A stretch of DNA of 13,945 nt, from positions 1 through 13,945 of the forward strand of contig SKLC01000360.1 in the NCBI GenBank assembly GCA_007123425.1, written 5' to 3'. Positions 13,402 to 13,945 of the stretch are shown here, piece by piece. The translations under genes and the position numbers were made by a program. A model generated the notes under the pieces. It was not told the DNA's origin and made no database searches. It saw nothing but the letters and a program-made list of their open reading frames with translations. Each line of letters opens with the position of its first letter. The stretch's first letter is position 1. Source of the DNA: Nitriliruptoraceae bacterium. Lineage in GTDB: Bacteria; Actinomycetota; Nitriliruptoria; Nitriliruptorales; Nitriliruptoraceae.

Positions 13402-13945
13402 CAAGTGCGTCGAGGCGTGCGCCCCGGGCGTGGGCGCCTGCGACGCGGGCGCGATGCGCGCAAGGGCCCGCTGGAAGGCGCGGTTGTGCGCGTCCGGATG
13501 GGGCAGGCAGGCCGCGGCCCGCGAGAAGGCCTCGGGGCCGGCGATGCCGAGGCGGTGGGCGAGGTAGGCCGCGGCAACCGTCGGCGTACGACTGCGCCCC
13601 TCGCGGCAGTGGAGGAACACCCGTCGGCCCTCGTCGCGCAGCGACGCCAGCGCAGCCGCGGTGTCGGCCAGGACGAGGTCGAGGTTGGGGTTGGCGGCGG
13701 GATCGGCCCGGTCGGCGAGCAGCACCTCGTGGTGGAGCACCTCGTCCGGCACGAGCCCCGGCTCCACCGGACACAGCGACACCACCGCGCCGACCTCGTC
13801 CACGACCCGCGGCAGGGCGCGGAGGTTGCCGAGCACGAGGCCAGCGTCGTCGCCCAGCGCCCGTGCGACGGGCGCCTGGGGACGGCGGGCCCCGCCGAGC
13901 ATGGGCGCCAGCGGCCACGCCTCGCCCGTGCCGCGGCCACCGTCG
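13396..13945 (-). CDS. Dual-specificity / tyrosine phosphatase-like protein, N-terminus possibly beyond the window
   Basis: From ATG 13902 this gives 168 aa with a Cys-based phosphatase domain. LVLGNLRALP (22-31) and VGAVVSLC (37-44) match the start of dual-specificity phosphatases. The P-loop is FLHCREGRSRTPTVAAAYL (96-114) with nucleophile C99 and phosphate-binding R105. D64 or D67 is a plausible general acid. The C-terminal tail (about 150-168) is Ala/Pro/His-rich and low complexity. The frame stays open past ATG 13902 to the window edge (a further 14 codons including DGGRGTGEAWPLAP), so the gene may start outside and could carry another domain. Substrate may be a phosphoprotein, phosphoinositide or nucleotide. 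It sits 118 bases upstream of the metal-binding-protein gene on the same strand; its stop overlaps the candidate metal operator. Confidence 0.8.
   Translation of the reverse strand, partial: DGGRGTGEAWPLAPMLGGARRPQAPVARALGDDAGLVLGNLRALPRVVDEVGAVVSLCPVEPGLVPDEVLHHEVLLADRADPAANPNLDLVLADTAAALASLRDEGRRVFLHCREGRSRTPTVAAAYLAHRLGIAGPEAFSRAAACLPHPDAHNRAFQRALARIAPASQAPTPGAHASTHLG

Noticed and set aside
13278..13940. N-terminal extension of the metal-binding protein frame to 13940
   Set aside because: The extra residues are Arg/Ser/Pro-rich and antisense-frame shadow of the phosphatase. The signal peptide and ribosome site mark GTG 13277 as the start.
1..13945. CRISPR arrays, insertion sequences, tRNAs, prophage or integration sites
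   Set aside because: I found no regularly spaced repeats, transposase or integrase motifs, or tRNA-like cloverleaf sequences on either strand by reading; a computed search was not possible.

Overview
The window is very GC-rich (mostly G/C at third codon positions), densely packed and has many translationally coupled start/stop overlaps. Gene families and promoter style point to a high-GC actinobacterium. No 16S or lineage marker is present, so I do not go below phylum level. There are no rRNA or tRNA genes, transposases, CRISPR arrays or phage genes, and no gene-free stretch exceeds 300 bases (the largest gap is about 232 bases). I recognise 15 genes.

Left part (1-6078). A PEP-synthase / rifampin-phosphotransferase-like enzyme runs leftward off the window start (1-1988). 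Diverging from it is a short SET-domain protein (2221-2568) with a probable leaderless promoter. A lipase-maturation-factor-like integral membrane protein (2639-4081, minus) converges on the SET gene and diverges from a rightward three-gene group: a META-domain lipoprotein (4186-4665), an MBL-fold hydrolase overlapping it by 10 bases (4656-5273), and a ubiquitin-like/Mut7-C RNase-fold fusion (5332-6078).

Middle (6089-8811). An ArgE-type M20 deacylase (6089-7240, minus) converges on the Mut7-C gene with only 10 bases between the stops. Upstream of it on the same strand is a compact arsenic operon read leftward: a 49-aa four-cysteine protein (8512-8661), ArsR (8165-8515) and ArsM (7404-8168). 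Both junctions are ATGA overlaps. The operon has a good sigma70-type promoter with an ATCGAT-repeat operator candidate just after it. It encodes sensing and methylation of arsenite but no pump or reductase in this window.

Right part (8811-13945). A leftward metal-uptake operon comprises a substrate-binding lipoprotein (12348-13277), an ABC ATPase (11524-12351), an ABC permease (10610-11527), a DtxR/MntR-family regulator with Mn-type ligands (9848-10567) and an aldo/keto reductase whose start overlaps the regulator stop (8811-9848). A TTAG/CTAA-type inverted-repeat cluster upstream (13361-13401) is the likely regulator box. A dual-specificity phosphatase-like gene (13396 to the window end, minus) precedes it and is open to the edge.

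The most notable items are the previously uncalled small Cys-rich gene heading the ars operon, the two-part ars promoter/operator, and the Mn-sensor/transporter operon that ends in a coupled aldo/keto reductase. No wholly new defence or mobile system is evident.
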